From Seminavis robusta (taxonomy: Eukaryota; Bacillariophyta; Bacillariophyceae; Naviculales; Naviculaceae), in assembly GCA_903772945.1 (NCBI GenBank), contig CAICTM010000027.1, forward strand, positions 62,001-126,000: DNA of 64,000 nt, written 5' to 3'. Below the pieces are notes generated by a model. The model did no database searches, was not told the origin of the DNA, and was given only the letters and a program-made list of their open reading frames with translations. Below are positions 41,558-54,400 of this stretch, piece by piece. How positions within the stretch are numbered: the stretch's first letter is position 1; each line of letters starts with the position of its first letter. The position numbers and the translations under genes are program-made.

Positions 41558-43708
41558 TCATGGGTCACATGGACAAAAATCGTCGCAACCACAAAGCTCT
41601 TGCGTGCCACAGCCCATTTTAAACGCGAATCGCTTCGAACAAAAGTCTTGCGGTACAGTACCCGTGAATTCGTTCCGTTCCAACCAAATACGCAGGTCAT
41701 CTTTATAGACATCGGGATCGTTTTGCTTGCGCTCTACCAGAGCCTCGCCGAGTTCGTCTGGTAAAGACCCGATGAAGCCGTTATCTTCGAGCCGTAACTC
41801 TTTCAAGTCAAACTTCAAAAGATTCCCAACTTCCGAAGGTAGAGACCCACTCATCTCATTATTATTGACCCACAGTTCCTTCAGGTAACTCATGTGTCCG
41901 AACTCAGAGGGCAAATTTCCCGTGAGACTGTTATCGCCGCCCACATCAAAAACCGTAAGGTCGGTCAATCTCCCCAGTTCGGTTGGGATGGACCCCTGGG
42001 CTCGGTTGCTGCCGTGCTTGAAAACGATCAGGTTGGTCAGGAGTCCCAATTCGGTCGGTAACGCTTGGCTTGTCTGTCTCAGATTATTCCCACCAACGTT
42101 GATGTTCTTGAGGTGGGTCAAGAACGAAATTTCGGGCGGCAAGTATCCAGCTAGGCCATGGTTCGCCAGATCGATCGATTCGTAGTGACCGTCCGTAGTG
42201 CACCGCTGAATGGGAAACGGTGCCATGTCCGCATGAACCCAATCAAGACATTCATCGGCCGAATGACTCAACCAATTCACATTGTCGTACCAAGCCACTT
42301 CGTCCTCTGTGTCACTCGTCGCAATGTTGGTGGCATAGTAGAGAGTCGCCAGTGCATATCTCTGCAGGACTTTCCATTCGGGCATGTCTGTGTTAAGCTT
42401 CCTATCTTTCAGAATCCAATCATAGGCTCGTTGTTGGGGACTGCCAGGCGAGTTGTAGATAGCGTCTACAGTGAACTGCGGCAAGTTCGGCAGAAATTCT
42501 TGCGCATTGGGCGTGGGTGCACTAGTGGGCGAGAGTGTTGTAGCCAAGATGGTTGGCGGCGGTGTAGAGGGCGCAAAGCTTGGAGAATTCGATATCTGGT
42601 CATCATCTGAGAATAAGCCAACAAGATTGAATATCTTTTCCAGCAACAGGAAGGATACAACACACATCACAGCCGCAATGAAGAATCCGCCAAACACGTA
42701 GTTGGAGGTGGACTTTTGTTCGGTCGGGTTGGCCTCCTGTTGCGTTGTAGGGATCGTGCTGTCGTTGTTATTATTATTGTCGTTCTCATCGTGCTGACGG
42801 TCTGATTCCGACGGTGATGGTAACATGTGTATTTGCAAAGCAATGGGGAAATTCTCGGGTATCGCCAATGGGCTGGGTTCTTGTGCACAGGAAGCGCTCG
42901 GATGATGCCTGGTACCGGTAGCTTCATCGCTGAAGTTCGTTTGTGGCGTGATGGTAGATTGATCGGACGTTGCCGATGGTTGTGGGTCAATGACGGCCGG
43001 GGGCCTCGAGTATCCTGCACTATGGGATAGATGATCACTGGGATGAGGCCCCTCCTCCACGGGCGCTTTGACATGATAGGCCCCGATATAATCGTGCAAT
43101 TCTACTTTGTGGTCAACAAAGTGGTCGGAGGTGTTGTTGAGTCCAGACTTGGATCGAAAAATACTTGCTGGCAATGGCGGGGCTTTTTCAATGTCAATGC
43201 TATTGTTCCGTGGCACACCTGCTCGTGAGTTCGTCGTTGTTGAAGCCCCGTTAGACTTAGTATATTTTGCCAGTTCCATTGCTTGGTTAGCCAAAACCCA
43301 GTCATGTTGCTCTTGTGAGAGTGACGCGGCGGGCGAAACCGATGGAGGCTGGAGTGCCGCTCGCTTAGAAGGACTGAGTTGATGATCTGATCCTACCAGG
43401 GTTCTATTAGAACCACCCGTGGGAGTTTGCAAATGAGCTTGCTGGCAATCATTAGAGAGTTCCTGTTGTGAACGCCAGGCTTTCTTCAAGACCTCAGGGT
43501 CTCTCCGAAAACTGGTCTGAGAGTCTGACATATCATCACCAACAGTAGCTACGGTGGCATGGGTTAGAGAGGCAACTGACCCATCCTTTCGTTGTTTCTG
43601 AAGCTGTTCCCGTGCAATCTGCTCATAGATAAGCTTCTGCGACTGAATAGCAAGTTCCTGCTGACTGACACTAGTGCCAGCTGTATTCTGTAGGTTTTGG
43701 GGGGTCAT
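41558..43708 (-). CDS. LRR-containing single-pass membrane protein
   Basis: Single exon of 716 aa; the ATG at 43708 starts MTPQNLQNTAGTSVSQQELA, and upstream codons lack an ATG. The N-terminal half (1-340) is hydrophilic and low-complexity, with a Gln-rich helix (QLQKQRKDGS). One TM lies at about 342-370 (FGGFFIAAVMCVVSFLLLEK). The C-terminal half is a leucine-rich-repeat ectodomain: a capping segment with ALATLYYATN, then repeats with the plant-type consensus G-x-I-P-x-E-L/G-x-L-P-S-E (QGSIPTELGRLTDLTVFDVG, TGNLPSEFG, SGSLPSEVG, GSLPDELGE), and a Cys-rich end (CGCDDFCPC). There is no kinase domain, so signalling would need a partner or the N-terminal tail. This N-in, LRR-out design is common in pennate diatoms. 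Confidence 0.85.
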   Translation of the reverse strand: MTPQNLQNTAGTSVSQQELAIQSQKLIYEQIAREQLQKQRKDGSVASLTHATVATVGDDMSDSQTSFRRDPEVLKKAWRSQQELSNDCQQAHLQTPTGGSNRTLVGSDHQLSPSKRAALQPPSVSPAASLSQEQHDWVLANQAMELAKYTKSNGASTTTNSRAGVPRNNSIDIEKAPPLPASIFRSKSGLNNTSDHFVDHKVELHDYIGAYHVKAPVEEGPHPSDHLSHSAGYSRPPAVIDPQPSATSDQSTITPQTNFSDEATGTRHHPSASCAQEPSPLAIPENFPIALQIHMLPSPSESDRQHDENDNNNNNDSTIPTTQQEANPTEQKSTSNYVFGGFFIAAVMCVVSFLLLEKIFNLVGLFSDDDQISNSPSFAPSTPPPTILATTLSPTSAPTPNAQEFLPNLPQFTVDAIYNSPGSPQQRAYDWILKDRKLNTDMPEWKVLQRYALATLYYATNIATSDTEDEVAWYDNVNWLSHSADECLDWVHADMAPFPIQRCTTDGHYESIDLANHGLAGYLPPEISFLTHLKNINVGGNNLRQTSQALPTELGLLTNLIVFKHGSNRAQGSIPTELGRLTDLTVFDVGGDNSLTGNLPSEFGHMSYLKELWVNNNEMSGSLPSEVGNLLKFDLKELRLEDNGFIGSLPDELGEALVERKQNDPDVYKDDLRIWLERNEFTGTVPQDFCSKRFAFKMGCGTQELCGCDDFCPCDP

Positions 43709-46700
43709 GGTCACCTCTTGCCAAGCCTAAGTCCAAAGTAGCTGAGCTTATAAGCCACCTGAAGACGACCTAAGCGAACCAAATTTCCCAATAGAGGACT
43801 TAGCTCAGTTCAGTTCAGTTCAGATCACTGACTTGTCCTCTCCTCCTTGGCCCACCAAACGAGATCAGGAAAGGCGCGATCAGGAAAGGCGCGATCAGGA
43901 AAGAAGCCTTCTGGTTCACCTCTTCTCTCGCGACCCTTGGCCTGGCCTGACTTAGCCTACCGGTACGGTACAGCAGCTTAGCCAACCAAAGGATCTCTGG
44001 GACGGCCTAAGACAGGTAGACCAGCTCAGTGAAACTCCACTTGTCTTATCTTTGTCTTGTCTTGTTTGTCCCACCCAAAAAAGAAGAAGAACGAATCACC
44101 GCGTAAAAACACCGCGGTGAAATCACGTCAATCTTCTGTCAAGTCGAAAATGCGTTCTTCGACCTGATGAACCGTAGTAAGCGGCACACTGGCAACTCAA
44201 GTAGAGCTCTAATCAACCCTAGCTTTGCAAAGTCTAAAATTCGATAAGCCTGTCGAGATCTTCAAGTCCAAGTCGGGGCCATCCACACCATTGTTTCCAA
44301 TTCCTTTTGCTTTTTTGTTGGGCATCCCGCCCGTGCTCAGCATCCTTTCGCGGAGCTTCGAGATCACCAAAAATTTCGCTGTTAGCCTCAACAGTACTAT
44401 TAACAGTACCAATCCATTGTCACACCACCACTCACAAACAGTCACTAAATAGGTGCGCGCGCAGGCATCTATCTCTTTCCTCGATACTCGACCTTCTCCA
44501 AGACCCTTTCACCATGTGCTGCACGTCCTAGAAATGCATTCCAACAGAAAGCCATTATATCTTAGAGAGATAACCGGTGTCTTCACCAAATTTGCTAAGT
44601 CTTCGGCAATAGCCAGTCCTGAATGTGCGAAAAATCGGTCACATCATCGATCAGTTTATCCAAACCAGGGAACCGTTCCTGGATGACCCACCGAAGGCTG
44701 TTGAAAACGAGTTGCCAGTGAGTGACAAGCAAGAAATCAAAAAATTGGCGGCAACCGGGAGGCATGGGGCTTCAACAGTCTTTTGCACTTTGATGGATGT
44801 TTGCTGCTTGGGACACACTTCGCGGTCCCAATTGAACTAGCTAGCTAGCTAGTAGGGGAAATAGTAATGAAGATACCTTTACAGTACGAGTATGTAGTTG
44901 CTCTAGCTAGCTCGTGGCAAAAGTGGAAGCCCCTTGCTTTGCCAGACAGCCAGGCTTGGCTAGCTAGCCACGTACTGTAGTAGGACCTCACTTTTTTGAT
45001 TGGATGATTGTAGGATCTCTCCTCGTCTCCGTTGTGGTCCGAGTCAAGTCGAGGCAACTCTTGCAATTTGCAATCTCGTACTCGTAGGGCACTTGCTCTT
45101 CTGCCTTCACCTGGTAGTTTCTTCTTGGGGGGATCTTCTGGCTGGATACTACTAACAAGCAATGCACGAGCTGCCTGTGTGCATGGAATTGCATTCTTGG
45201 CTGGCTGCCTGATGCTATGTTTCAGAAACTACTATGCGAGAGCATAAAGACGCCACGACACGGACAAAAAGCCTTGCATCCAGCCTTGCTTGGTTTCGCT
45301 TCATGTATCTATGGATCTGCAGCCAGCCACCAAGAATGCAGGGCCCAGCCAGAGGCTAATGGTACGATGTACCGCGATCTGGCAATGGGAAGCAACTTTA
45401 AAAAGGAGGCAGTGGCACTGGCGTGCAGGAGATAGCTAGAAAGTAGAGAAAGAGACGAGCTGGACCTAGCCAGGATGGCGTTGGCCGTGGCTAGCAGCAT
45501 GCCATGGTCATCCCGCTGGGCTGTTTTGCCTCTTCTATGATGTCTGCTGTATGGCTGTATGGCATCATCATCCTATCTATATAGTCTATCTACTTCCACT
45601 TCCAATCTTGAGATCTTGAATGGTTTTTGAAGAATCCTTCATCCTTTTGAAGCAGTCACAGCATTCGATCCAATCAACTATTTACGAGCACTGGCATGGT
45701 AGATGTACTGTACTGTATTCCCACAGTTATAGTATGTACATACCGGTTACCATGGAGTACTCAATAGTCTATAGTTCCTCAGTAATGGATTCATGCATCA
45801 TGGTATTCTGTTTTCTGTATGTGTGCAGAAGAGTACCTGATTTTCAACAAATTAAATATGAGAGAAGTAAAAGAAAATGTGGACACTAAGTCTTTTGTAA
45901 AAAGAAGAGAGCGAGGTTAGTTCTGTGACTCCAGAGTTTAATATTTAAAAAAGAGTGGTCATCATCAATTTGCTATTATTAATACATAAAACGTCTACGG
46001 GAAACGCGAAACATTCTATGTACGCTCCAAACTAGTCAATGTACTAGTATGCGAAAGCGAGCCCTGAGCTTTTAGAAAATGTTAAGAAACCATCCACCCT
46101 GTATTTCCATGTGGCTGTAAGAAAACCTCCCAGTATTGAAACCTCAAGACATAAGAAATGCTACTAGCTAGTTTGACACCATAAAAATGCTTCAGATTTG
46201 TTTCTACATGTAATTCTGCAAAATTTTCTATTTGATCGAAACCAAACTTACGAGTCCTGAGCAAGTTGGACCAAAAGGCCCAGGTGCTCTGGGTGTATCC
46301 AAACACAAACTGTTTGTCCATAAGCTCAGCAAGAAAGTCTTCTATGCTGAATTTGGCTTGTTTGGTGAGTAGAAACAATCTGAGGGTCCAAAATGGTGCA
46401 GCACTATAAGAAAGCCCCAGGACAGCTGTCTAGTTAGAATTGTCTTATAAATGAGTTTGGAGTGTAATGAGTATCCTGTACTAGTACGAGGATGTGAGTA
46501 TGCAGTCTGAACGACTTGCACCTTTGACGCGTGACTATGACATAGAAGCCGCGCGAATGGAGAGTAGACCAATGTAGTTATGTAGTTATTTACAGAAGCC
46601 GGGGATGTACTTCGGCAACCGATTTCGATTTCGTTCATACCAGTACAAATATAAATATGCAACGGTAGTCTATCTCAGGAGCATGCCTCAAGATGCCGGT

Positions 46701-46818
46701 GGATCCATGGATGGATGGTAAGGTAGGTACCGGCACACACAGGGACTTGTAGCAAGCTCTGACTTTGCGGGTCAATTAGACTATTTCAATTACTAACGTA
46801 AGGTGTAGACGATAGAAA
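43709..46818. other. 3.1-kb intergenic stretch
   Basis: Three tandem copies of GATCAGGAAAGGCGC (the last diverged) lie at 43862-43905. A (TAGC)n run is at about 44837-44852. A minus-strand ORF at 46378-46082 (98 codons, containing ENFAELHVETNLKHFYGVKL) may be a fragment of an older gene, but I recognise no family. No other candidate is seen. Confidence 0.4.
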
Positions 46819-48568
46819 ATGGAGAAGAGGACTGTGCTAGTGTTGGTGGCAATTGTCGCCATTGTGGCCATTACTCTTGCGATTGTGATTCCCGTGGTGG
46901 TTGTCAAGGGGAACAGCGCTTCTACTAGCACAAGAGAAGGAGATCATTCAACGGGTGGGCCGTTGCCAGAAAAGTATCAATCTGCATTGAACTTTCTTTT
47001 GGAAAACCTGCCAGAGGATCTTCAGGAGGAACTTGCTGTTGCTGCTGATCAGGAGCAACAACAACAGGAACCAGATTCCTTCCCGCCTCAGCTGCAAGCA
47101 TTGAACTGGCTGGCTTACGAAGATACCTATAGTACACCGGATCTTGCCTTTTCCTTGGACACTAACAAGACCCTCCAGCGGTATGCACTGGCCACATTTT
47201 ACTTTGCCATGGGAGGCGACAACTGGAGAGATTGTCCGGGAAGATCAATGCAGTACTGTGAATGGACCATTCCAGGACAAGCAAAATGGTTGTCCCCAGT
47301 AGACGAGTGTGAATGGGCCTTTCTCACATGCAATGAAAATGCTACACTAGAGGAGATACGGGTCGAAAAGGGTGGTACGTATAAACCGTAGTATCTTCGA
47401 TTCAGACCGGTGCGCACTGGACTCAATTCTTTTTGATGTTTCTCTTCACGCAACTCGTATATACTGGTAGATGGAGGCCTATATGGAAACAGTGTGATTG
47501 GTACTCTTCCCAAAGAAATGTCTCTTCTTTCGAACCTCAAGACATTTGATGTTGCCACTAACCTCATGATGGGAGGTCTAGGCACGGCATTCTCAAGTAC
47601 CACGTCTTTGATTGTCTTGCGTGCTCCCGAAAACCAACTCACGGGGGACTTTCCCAATCAGATCCTACCCAACAACCCAAACCTGGAAGTATTGGACCTG
47701 ATGAACAACAAGGGTGTTCAGGGATACATACAGTTATTATTAGACCATCCCTCTTTGATCCATGTGAACGTGGCTGGCACGGGAGTCGATGGGTTCGTGG
47801 TGACTAATACTAGTAGCAGCAGCAGCAGCGTCCTTCAAGTACTGGATTTGAGCAGAACCAACATCTCAGGCACGCTTCCTACAGGACTTGCCAGTCTCTC
47901 CAATCTCCAGGAATTGTCGCTGGATTATACACCTATATCAGGAACGTTGCCGTCATGGATCTCCAGTCTCTCCAATCTACAAGTATTGTCCATGGATCAC
48001 GCCAACCTGCAGGGTTCTTTGCCAGAGGAGCTCTTCAACCTGACACATCTAAAGATACTGCAGCTTCCCATGGCTGGTTTTTCTGGTAGTATCCCTCCAT
48101 ACGTCATTGCCAAGCTTACCGACCTGGAGCGCCTCGACTTGAATGGTAACAACTTTACAGGGACCATTCCAGAAGCCATCCGGGCATGCAGTCTTCTCAT
48201 CGATCTGGTACTGTCTAACAATGAACTTACCGGGTCCATCCCGGAGGCATTGGACCATCTAACCCATCTTGGTAAGTACGAGAGTAGTATGCATGCTTTG
48301 TGGTTTGTCAATTCTTCCAAAATGTCTTTTTTCCACACGTATGTATCGCTCCTATCATCATTCATTTCAAAACCTAATTTTGTTCGAAACTTTCCCCACC
48401 GTGTCCATCCCATTTTCAGAAACGCTGGTTCTCGAGGGCAACCATCTGACTGGTACCATATCTTCCACGTTGTGCCATGGTCTCGGTTATAGACAATACC
48501 AGCTTGAAACTATTGCTGTGGACTGTGTGGTCGAGTGCGCTTGCTGTGTTTCTTGTCGAAGTGACTGA
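46819..48568 (+). CDS. LRR-containing single-pass membrane protein
   Basis: Three exons: 46819-47374, 47471-48271, 48420-48568, with GT-AG introns of 96 and 148 bp. The total of 1,506 nt gives 501 aa. A very short cytosolic end (MEKR) is followed by one TM (about residues 5-30, LVLVAIVAIVAITLAIVIPV). A Gln/Pro linker follows, then the cap ALATFYFAMGGDNWRD with WLSPVDECEWAFLTC, typical of diatom LRR proteins. About ten LRRs come next (GTLPKEMSLLSNLKTFDVAT, GTLPTGLASLSNLQELSLDY, GTIPEAIRACSLLIDLVLSN, GSIPEALDHLTHL). Exon 3 completes the last repeat (LETLVLEGNHLTGTISSTLC) and ends Cys-rich. No kinase. It is a likely surface receptor or adhesion protein. It is unlike its 41.6-kb neighbour in lacking a large N-terminal tail. 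Confidence 0.85.
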
Positions 48569-49006
48569 GAATTCACCGGAAGCAACCAGCCAAGTATTGT
48601 CAGGTGGCTGGAGGAGACCATGTATGTCCTGCATGCGTCTATTGGTAGAATATGCATTATACTTTGTTGACCAACGAGGTAATGGACTTTGTCTAAAGTA
48701 GTTTATAAAGTATTGAATGTTGTGTCATTATTTTGTACATAGTTTTGGCAAGAGAAGCAACGCCCGTGTCTTCAGGCGAAAACTTGAGAGAGCAAAGCCG
48801 TGAATAGAATAGATTCTTCTGTAGGTGGTATGGTGAGGAACGGAAAGTAGTACACAATGATATGGTCAAGGGGAGTTTGCTTCGCATGACGTCGTCGCTT
48901 CATTGCTCCTCGCAGGAGGAGTTTGCGGCCGGCAGGCAGTTAAGCTGTAAGCTTTATGAAAGGCAAGTTGCCTGCCTGCATTACTTTGGCAGCCAGGTCA
49001 GATAGA
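48569..49006. other. Convergent 3' flanks
   Basis: Between the plus-strand LRR gene and the minus-strand DUF6824 gene. No gene or repeat recognised. Confidence 0.5.
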
Positions 49007-50092
49007 TCAGCGTGGGAACGGATTCGGCTCCAAGGGGTCCGCGTCTTGATCTGATGCATCGTCGGGAATGGCCGCCTCGAGAATCCCGAAAAAGTTTTGC
49101 AGTCGAAGCGCTTCATGAATTTGGCCATCCTGGTGCATGATGGCGGTACGCCCCGCCGCTGCTGCTGGTGAGTGAGTTCTGCTGGCCGCGGCATGCGAGT
49201 GTTGGCTGGTGCCACTGATACTTGCCACGGAAGAAGAGGGATGGTCGTTGGGCGGAAAGACGGGATTGGGCTCGAGATCGTGCGAGGACAAGGCGGCAGC
49301 TACGGATGCGGCCGAAAAGGCAGAGGGTGGACTGAACCTCGCTCCTGCTGGGGCTGCCGCCACAGTACTATTATTGACATTGCTGTGGTGGGGCATGGTG
49401 TTGTTGGAGGTGGCCTGTTGATCGATTCTTCTTCGTTTGGCCGCTGGGCTCCCGTCTTGTTGTTCTGATGATTTATGGAGCGCGGCCGTTTGTTTGGCCA
49501 CGTATTGTTGTAGAAAGTTTTGGTTGAGCAGGTTGGTGGCACTGTTCCTCTCTCCTGACGACAACGAAGTATCCGTACCTGCCTTGCCCCACGAGACTGC
49601 TACATCCTGCATGATTTCGAGAATCTTTTTCCGGGCTTGATGGTCCGGGACACGGATCCATCTACCTGATCTGTGGTCGACCCGTACAAAGCCGCCCGTG
49701 AGAGTATTGGTCGTCTTGACGGTGGATAGAATCCGGTTGACCATGGTTGCCTTTTCTTCGCGGGTAAATGACAAGGACGATTTCTTTTTCTTTTTACTGG
49801 TACTGGCTCGTTTCTTGGTACTATTCTTAGCTTGTTCCCAGAACTGCTGAAGCTCCACCTCAATGAGACGACGGCACCATTCATTGCCACTGTGTTGCTT
49901 GGCAGCTTTGCCACAAATAATGTCTCGATTGCCCGGGACAAAGCCAGGAGGAATAATAACGCCAAAGCTGCTGGTAAAGAGATTGGCATCGATCTGGTTG
50001 CCGTCGCTGCCTTGGTTATTATTGGAGTTGTTATTGCTGTTGCTGTTGCTGTTGTTGTTGCTAGTGAAGCTCATGGGAAGTTGCAAGTACAT
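49007..50092 (-). CDS. DUF6824 domain protein
   Basis: Single exon, 361 aa from the ATG at 50092 (MYLQLPMSF); the ATG at 50074 is equally possible. After an Asn/Ser-rich leader comes a domain of about 100 residues. It opens VPGNRDIICGKAAKQHSGNE, where D-I-I-C-G-x-x-x-x-x-x-x-G-N is the hallmark. It continues with WCRRLIEVELQQFWEQAKNS, a Lys-rich loop, TREEKATMVNRILSTVKTT, and a GGFVRVDHRSGRW strand pair followed by a basic helix. This matches the DUF6824 family, which is abundant in diatoms and of unknown function; the basic surface suggests DNA binding. The C-terminal half is disordered with AAKRRR, a likely nuclear signal. A transcription-factor role is inference. Confidence 0.75.
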   Translation of the reverse strand: MYLQLPMSFTSNNNSNSNSNNNSNNNQGSDGNQIDANLFTSSFGVIIPPGFVPGNRDIICGKAAKQHSGNEWCRRLIEVELQQFWEQAKNSTKKRASTSKKKKKSSLSFTREEKATMVNRILSTVKTTNTLTGGFVRVDHRSGRWIRVPDHQARKKILEIMQDVAVSWGKAGTDTSLSSGERNSATNLLNQNFLQQYVAKQTAALHKSSEQQDGSPAAKRRRIDQQATSNNTMPHHSNVNNSTVAAAPAGARFSPPSAFSAASVAAALSSHDLEPNPVFPPNDHPSSSVASISGTSQHSHAAASRTHSPAAAAGRTAIMHQDGQIHEALRLQNFFGILEAAIPDDASDQDADPLEPNPFPR

Positions 50093-51497
50093 GGAAAAGG
50101 AAGTATGAGATTGTGGAACAAGAAGCAAGCTTAGTTGCTAGCACTACCTGGTACAGTATTGGGTAGCTAAGCTATTCTGACTTCTGATCAGTTCGTGGCT
50201 TCCTTGCAGTTTGACTTTTTGGAATGCAACCAAGAAATTATGTGACAGTCTCTGGAGTTTCTCAACTAACTTTGCTGATTGAATCGCTTGTCTCACTCCC
50301 CAAGTACATGTAAGTAAAAGAGTAAAAGCAGCAATGAGACATGCGATGCGAGCTGACTCAAACGTCCAATGCTTCTTTTAAGGAGGTATTAATAGAAAGG
50401 TACTCGTAGCTGAAAGGTGAACTTATGGTGACTGGAGTGGCTTTGCTTGGAAGGAGTATGATGATGTGGACTCTGGATCGCAGCTTCCAGTCCCCTCTGC
50501 TATGCTCCGTGCTCTTGCTCCTGGCCCGTTGAAACTAGTTTATGGTTTGGCCTCAACCAATTCTTGTGCATACCATTGCCTTCCTGCTTGTGGATCGCAC
50601 CCACACAGAATGACAGTCCCACGGGCAAAATGTGAGGAGCCTTGAGCTGGAGCCTTCAATTGCCACATTCTCTTTCACCACCTTTGGAAGGTACCGGCAA
50701 GGCAAAGCTGTTCCAAGGGGTGTTGAAACACTAATCATGTAGAAAGTTTCTACTCGGAATGTTGGACAGTGGCGAGTGGGTCGCCACTTCAGGCATCTTT
50801 TTATATCACGAAATGATTACGGAATGCTAAAACAATTATTAGTTCCTTTCCCCTACACTCAGCAGAATGTCGTCCTTATTGAAAAGAAGCAAAAATCGTG
50901 CTGACGGATGCAAGAACAAGAATAGAAGGGAAGTGCCTCTGTAGAGGCACATGGTCGCTGCCAGTCGCTGCAGTCACTGTCAACAAAAACGTCAGCAAAA
51001 GATACGCGGTTCGCTTCTTTGTGCCCGACAAGGCTTCTTTTAGACAGTATGAACATCCCCCAAAACAGCTGTCAAAGACTTCTCTTTTAGATACCGGTAC
51101 CAATAAGTACCAAGAGCTGTTGTTGGTAGCCAAAGGGCACGATACGGACTCTTGGTACTGTACAACCACTGTCGCACCTCCGTAGACTCTCCTAAGCCTG
51201 GTATATGTGGCTTGGTACTCTTTTCGTCACAGTAAAATAGGCAAAAATTTCGCCTCACATTTTGGATTCAAACCCAAACTCGAGGTTTTGGTTTGTACCT
51301 TTTTATTTATTTATTTACTCACCACCAGATAATGAGGCAAACAACAACAACAACAACAACAACAACAAAAGCCTGCTGCTGTCGAGGTCGAGATAACAAG
51401 GTCCTGATTGAAGGTAGAGGACCGACGCAGAGGCAACCTCCATCAATACCCATAGGACACCCTCTCCGAGCCGGTCCTGTAAATTCAGCCGACAACC
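50093..51497. other. Intergenic with an (AAC)n microsatellite
   Basis: An AAC triplet run lies at about 51339-51368 and a TTTA run at about 51301-51316. Only short ORFs otherwise. The right part is the 5' flank of the transposon-type gene. Confidence 0.45.
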
Positions 51498-54400
51498 ATG
51501 CCTACCAATGAAGCGATAGAGAGAGCTTTTGTTGTTGTGGCGACAAATGAGTGTGTTAAAGGAGAGTGGATTCCAATGAGCTATTGGGTCCACAAGATAA
51601 CCAGGGCATTCAACAATGAAGAAACACTTACCGTGAAAGCTCTCAAAGGTGCTCTGCTCGAAAGGCATGCAATTCGTAGAGAGTTTTTGAGTCAGGAAGA
51701 CCAGCTTCGATATGGAAGCATCACTTACATTAACTTTGATGAGAGGAAGATACGGGTTGAAGGCAAAAGGAAGAAGATTGCCTTCCTCTGTGTTTCATTT
51801 GAGGGTATCGAAACTGAAGATCTCACACGATGGAATCAAACCGAAGTGCACGCCTTGTTGACTGGCAGATGGGAAACCTACTGTAGGAGGAAGAGCTTCC
51901 TCGCCAACACTCTTGTGGTCGATACAAAGCAGCCCACTCGAGCAGCACCGGCAACTGTAACACCAACCAACGAAGATCCCCCAAGGACGGCAAAGAATGA
52001 TATAAAGCACGAGAGTAATAGAGACATTTGGGACTTGCTAGAAACAATTCTTGATCCGGAGCAACTTGATAATCCAAAGCTACTTAAATTCGACATCGAC
52101 TTAGGTAAATTTAGATCTGAGATACAACAAATGGGTAGAGGTCTGCAGAAGGAGGCAAACGAAGCAAGAAATAAGCTGTTTGCCGGCAATGATGATGACT
52201 TGACCAACAGAATCGACCTGGGAAAATACTCACCTTTCCTTGATAAACATTGCTGTCCACTGCGCCGGTCCTCGATCCAGAGCTTTTTGCATATCGCACT
52301 TCAAATCAATGAAGAATTACCGTCAGCCAGCATCCTTCAGCTGGAGAAGTACGGTGGAAGCAGGGGACTTGGTCTGCATCTGGTTCCCGTCATTCCAGCC
52401 GATTCGCCACAGTCTTTCATTAAGAATGCGAGGAAGTACTTGCCGGCGGTGTATGGGGCCATGGTCTACGGAGATAGTTTCCCAAGGAGAGCCCTCTGCT
52501 TCCATCTGACCAGATTGCATCAAGAGCACGAGCCAGAAGCATTTGAAGATATCATTCAAACCTCAAATATTCGAGTGCCAAAGATGGACCCACACCGGCA
52601 AATCGCTATGTGTCAGCAGCTCAATTTAACCTATGCAAAAATGAGAGAAATGAGAACTTTCTTTTTGGCAGAAGGATGCAATCCTCTCAACCCGGAGTGG
52701 CAAATAAGGAAACTGGAAGCAAAGGTCACCGTTCAACCTACCTTGCTTCGGTTTCGCGAAGAGAAGACCAATCGAACTGGCTGGGTTCGATCGGCTGAGG
52801 ATGTTGTCAGGAATGAAATCAAATCGGAGGCTTCACGTTGTTCTTTCTGCGGATCATGGCCAAGGAGCGTTTCGTGTTCACATTTCAATCCTTTTCATTT
52901 CAGGCAAGAGAGTCCGCAAAGAGTCCCATGAACTGATTGGAATGATCAACTGCAGGAAAGACACACGGGAAGTGCTTCTATCCAGCGGAATTTCACAGGC
53001 CGTCAACGAATCCTTGAAGAGCCTCATGGAAAATCCTGGCGGCCTTCCAATCGAGCTGTTTGTTACTGGAGACTTGGCCTTTTATGCTCTTGCTCTTGGC
53101 AAGGAAAATATGTCTGGCCAACACTGCTGGGAGTGTCAGTTGATGCGAAGTCAATTCCAAGTCGATCCTACAAAGAAAGGCAGAGCATGGACACTGAGGC
53201 TGATGAGGAAAAGATACAACAAACTGGAGAAGAAAGAGCTGAAGCGCACAAACCCGTTCCAGCAGAAGGGCATCAAGACCTTACCTCTCTTTGACTGCAT
53301 CGAGCCAACAAACTACCTGCCGCCACCGCTCCACTCTGTCGTTCTATTGGTCAATACTCCATATGACTACCTGCAGAAGATTGTCTGGTATCGGCTTGAG
53401 AATGTGCCGGTGAATTTGATGGAAGCCAGATTTGCCAGAGCGGATGCTGAACTCGAGGTTGGTCGGCTGTGGAAGGACTTGGTTGACGCAGAGGAACACT
53501 GGAATGAAATGTACAACGTGATGACGGAGCTTGTGGGAAATCCAGACACCCAATTCGAAGATACAGACCATGAGCAAGACTACGTCCGACATGAGGAGCA
53601 TCTCAACCTAGCAAAAGCGTGGTTTGAAGAAGCACACAAGGCGCATTCGAAAGCTTCCGATCAGCTGAAGGCAAAAAAGAAAGCGTTGAAAAAGTTAGAG
53701 GACAATAAGAAGGAATACGGCAGGACAGCACAAGACCTGTGGATGGTCATCCAACGGAAGCTTGACAAGCACTACAATGTGCATATATCCTCTTACCATG
53801 GAGGAGCAATGGAAGGAAATGAGTGTAGGAGGTTGCTCCGAGAAGCGGTACCAATAATGGATGACATTCACCAAATTTTGCTGGAGCATCTAAACAGTTT
53901 GTCGGAGGAAGAGAGGAAGCTGTTCAAAGCTGACCCTGCCGAAGTGGAGCTCTTTTGCGAAGGATTCAAAAGGCTCTTCCAGTACATGGACGTGATAGCC
54001 CATTATTGTTACCAACCGTACGGAAGCATGAGTGATGAGGACGTTATCGACGCTCACAAGGCAATCGATTTGGCAACCGCCTGTGGCTTCGATTGATGCC
54101 GACGATTCCAATCAAAGTTCACGCATGGCAACATCTCAAGGACGCATTGGAGAGACTCAGAGGAATGAAGAGTCACATGGAAGAAGTCATGGAGAGGTGC
54201 CACCAACAAGGCAAGCGCGACAACACAAGGCTGAGGTGCTATCGCGATGATTTCAAAAAGGCTCTCAATATCCTCCGACACGCTGCCACAGGCAAGAAGA
54301 AGGAAGTCCAGCAGAAGCTAGAGGAGACGCTGGAAGCGAATAAACAGAGAGGCCACAAGAGGAAGAAGTCGGAGCTTGACCAGGAGATTGCCAAAGAGCG

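Noticed and set aside
46082-46378. 98-aa minus-strand ORF with ENFAELHVETNLKHFYGVKL
   Set aside because: It looks somewhat protein-like and could be a gene fragment, but no family, start context or splice partner was found.
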